A stretch of DNA of 64,000 nucleotides from Rhizobium sp. (GTDB lineage: Bacteria > Pseudomonadota > Alphaproteobacteria > Rhizobiales > Rhizobiaceae): positions 1 to 64,000 of the forward strand of contig JAHHDR010000004.1 in NCBI GenBank assembly GCA_019739215.1, in the 5' to 3' direction. Below are positions 63,541 through 64,000 of this stretch, piece after piece. The translations under genes were made by a program, and so were the position numbers. Each line of letters opens with the position of its first letter. Position 1 is the first letter of the stretch. The notes beneath the pieces were generated by a model. That model was not told the origin of the DNA. It worked only from the letters and a program-made list of their open reading frames with translations, and searched no databases.

Positions 63541-64000
63541 TCAGGCCGCAGTGCCGAGCTTGATCGTGCCCAGCATTCGGTCTCGCCAGGGCGACAGGGA
63601 ATCGACCAGTTCGCCGAGATGCGCGTCATCGCCGTCCCGCGCGATCAGCAGGATGGCATTAGCACGCTCCAGCAGCTCGGCCAGATGATGCCGGGCCTCC
63701 TCGCCATTGGCGTCGATGATGATAAAGTCCGCCGTCCGGCGCTGGCCTGCGAAGTTGGAGAAGGTCGGAGCCGCATTCCGGACGCGGCGCGGCGTGCCGA
63801 GCGAGAGGCGGCTGAACTTCAGCCTGTCGCCGAGTGGAGCTTCTGACGCGCTTGCCTCCCGGCCGCCCTCACCCCCGGAGAACAGAACCTCCTTGTCGAG
63901 CCGGTGCAGGGCACCGGCCACGTCGGGGAGTAGACGGCCCGCATTGTCATTGTCCGGGGAAATGAAGAGGATCGTGGACGGTCCATCCCGATGGGCGTGC
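63541..64000 (-). CDS. Tyrosine-kinase-like polysaccharide co-polymerase domain, partial
   Basis: The C-terminal 150 or so residues of a longer protein that runs past the window edge. A strand TILFISPDND begins the fold, and the region continues to GALHRLDKEVLFSGG, then ADFIIIDANGEE in the place of Walker B (usually DFVIIDTPP) and ANAILLIARDGD. This is the layout of the CpsD/Wzc/ExoP kinase domain, but the G-K-S/T P-loop is missing: the residues after the first strand are PDNDNAGRLLPDV. It is probably an inactive pseudokinase that regulates chain length. It is followed 7 bp later by the Wzy-like gene. Upstream membrane domains lie outside the window. Confidence 0.6.
   Translation of the reverse strand, partial: HAHRDGPSTILFISPDNDNAGRLLPDVAGALHRLDKEVLFSGGEGGREASASEAPLGDRLKFSRLSLGTPRRVRNAAPTFSNFAGQRRTADFIIIDANGEEARHHLAELLERANAILLIARDGDDAHLGELVDSLSPWRDRMLGTIKLGTAA

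Overview
The window is GC-rich, gene-dense alphaproteobacterial DNA, most likely from a Hyphomicrobiales (Rhizobiales) genome of the Rhizobiaceae/Phyllobacteriaceae type. The evidence is the hisS-hisZ-hisG cluster, groES-groEL under a CIRCE element, an HAD-IIA gene next to ribF, a plant-type gshA, DUF3422 and DUF2339 proteins, a HemP-HmuSTUV heme locus, an ExoY-like sugar transferase and rhizobial-style palindromic intergenic repeats. I see no tRNA, rRNA, CRISPR array, integrase or transposase.

Layout. 0-9 kb is housekeeping: epimerase, DoxX, GST, hydrolase, a damaged groEL with intact groES, GNAT, Dabb, HAD and ribF. 9-13 kb carries two glycosyltransferases and a radical SAM/SPASM protein that look like surface-glycan functions. 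13-17 kb holds hisG, hisZ, an intergenic repeat and hisS. 17-26 kb holds a Rossmann protein, an MFS transporter, MOSC and HD proteins, a 942-residue DUF2339 membrane protein and a Tat-exported PhoX phosphatase. 26-31.5 kb holds recO, tag, two L,D-transpeptidases, an LpxQ-like outer membrane protein and three tandem secreted paralogues. 31.5-36.2 kb is a glycolate oxidase operon (glcD-glcE-X-glcF) with a NucS-like nuclease embedded as X. 36-47 kb holds DUF6880 and DUF3422 proteins, an FCD regulator with an lldD-type oxidase, a Nudix gene, a PiT phosphate transporter, rsmE, gshA and a DUF937 protein. 47-48.5 kb holds an ExoY-like transferase and a secreted protein.

48.5-55.2 kb is a heme-uptake island. 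It has a HasA-type hemophore domain fused to RTX repeats, hmuVUTS, hemP and a divergent tonB-family gene. Three TGA-N9-TCA sites, candidate RirA iron operators, lie in front of the three transcription units. The parts fit one path: a secreted hemophore, TonB energisation, periplasmic binding, ABC import and cytoplasmic heme handling. The receptor and the type I exporter lie outside the window.

55.3-64 kb is the most unusual region. One operon encodes a dedicated carrier protein, an acyl-CoA-dehydrogenase-like flavoprotein, an amino acid:[carrier protein] ligase (a SerRS-like enzyme that does not charge tRNA), a DUF1839 protein with BtrH-like features, a GH2 enzyme and a secreted GH5 enzyme. 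Facing it are a Wzy/O-antigen-ligase-like membrane protein and a tyrosine-kinase-like protein that lacks a normal P-loop. I infer a pathway that loads an amino acid on a carrier, perhaps oxidises it, and transfers it to an acceptor, possibly an exopolysaccharide.

A quality warning: groEL (seven sites), hisS, the Nudix gene and hmuS are each broken only by single extra bases. Removing those bases restores full-length, fully conserved proteins. Ten insertions and no deletions point to sequencing or assembly error more than to decay.
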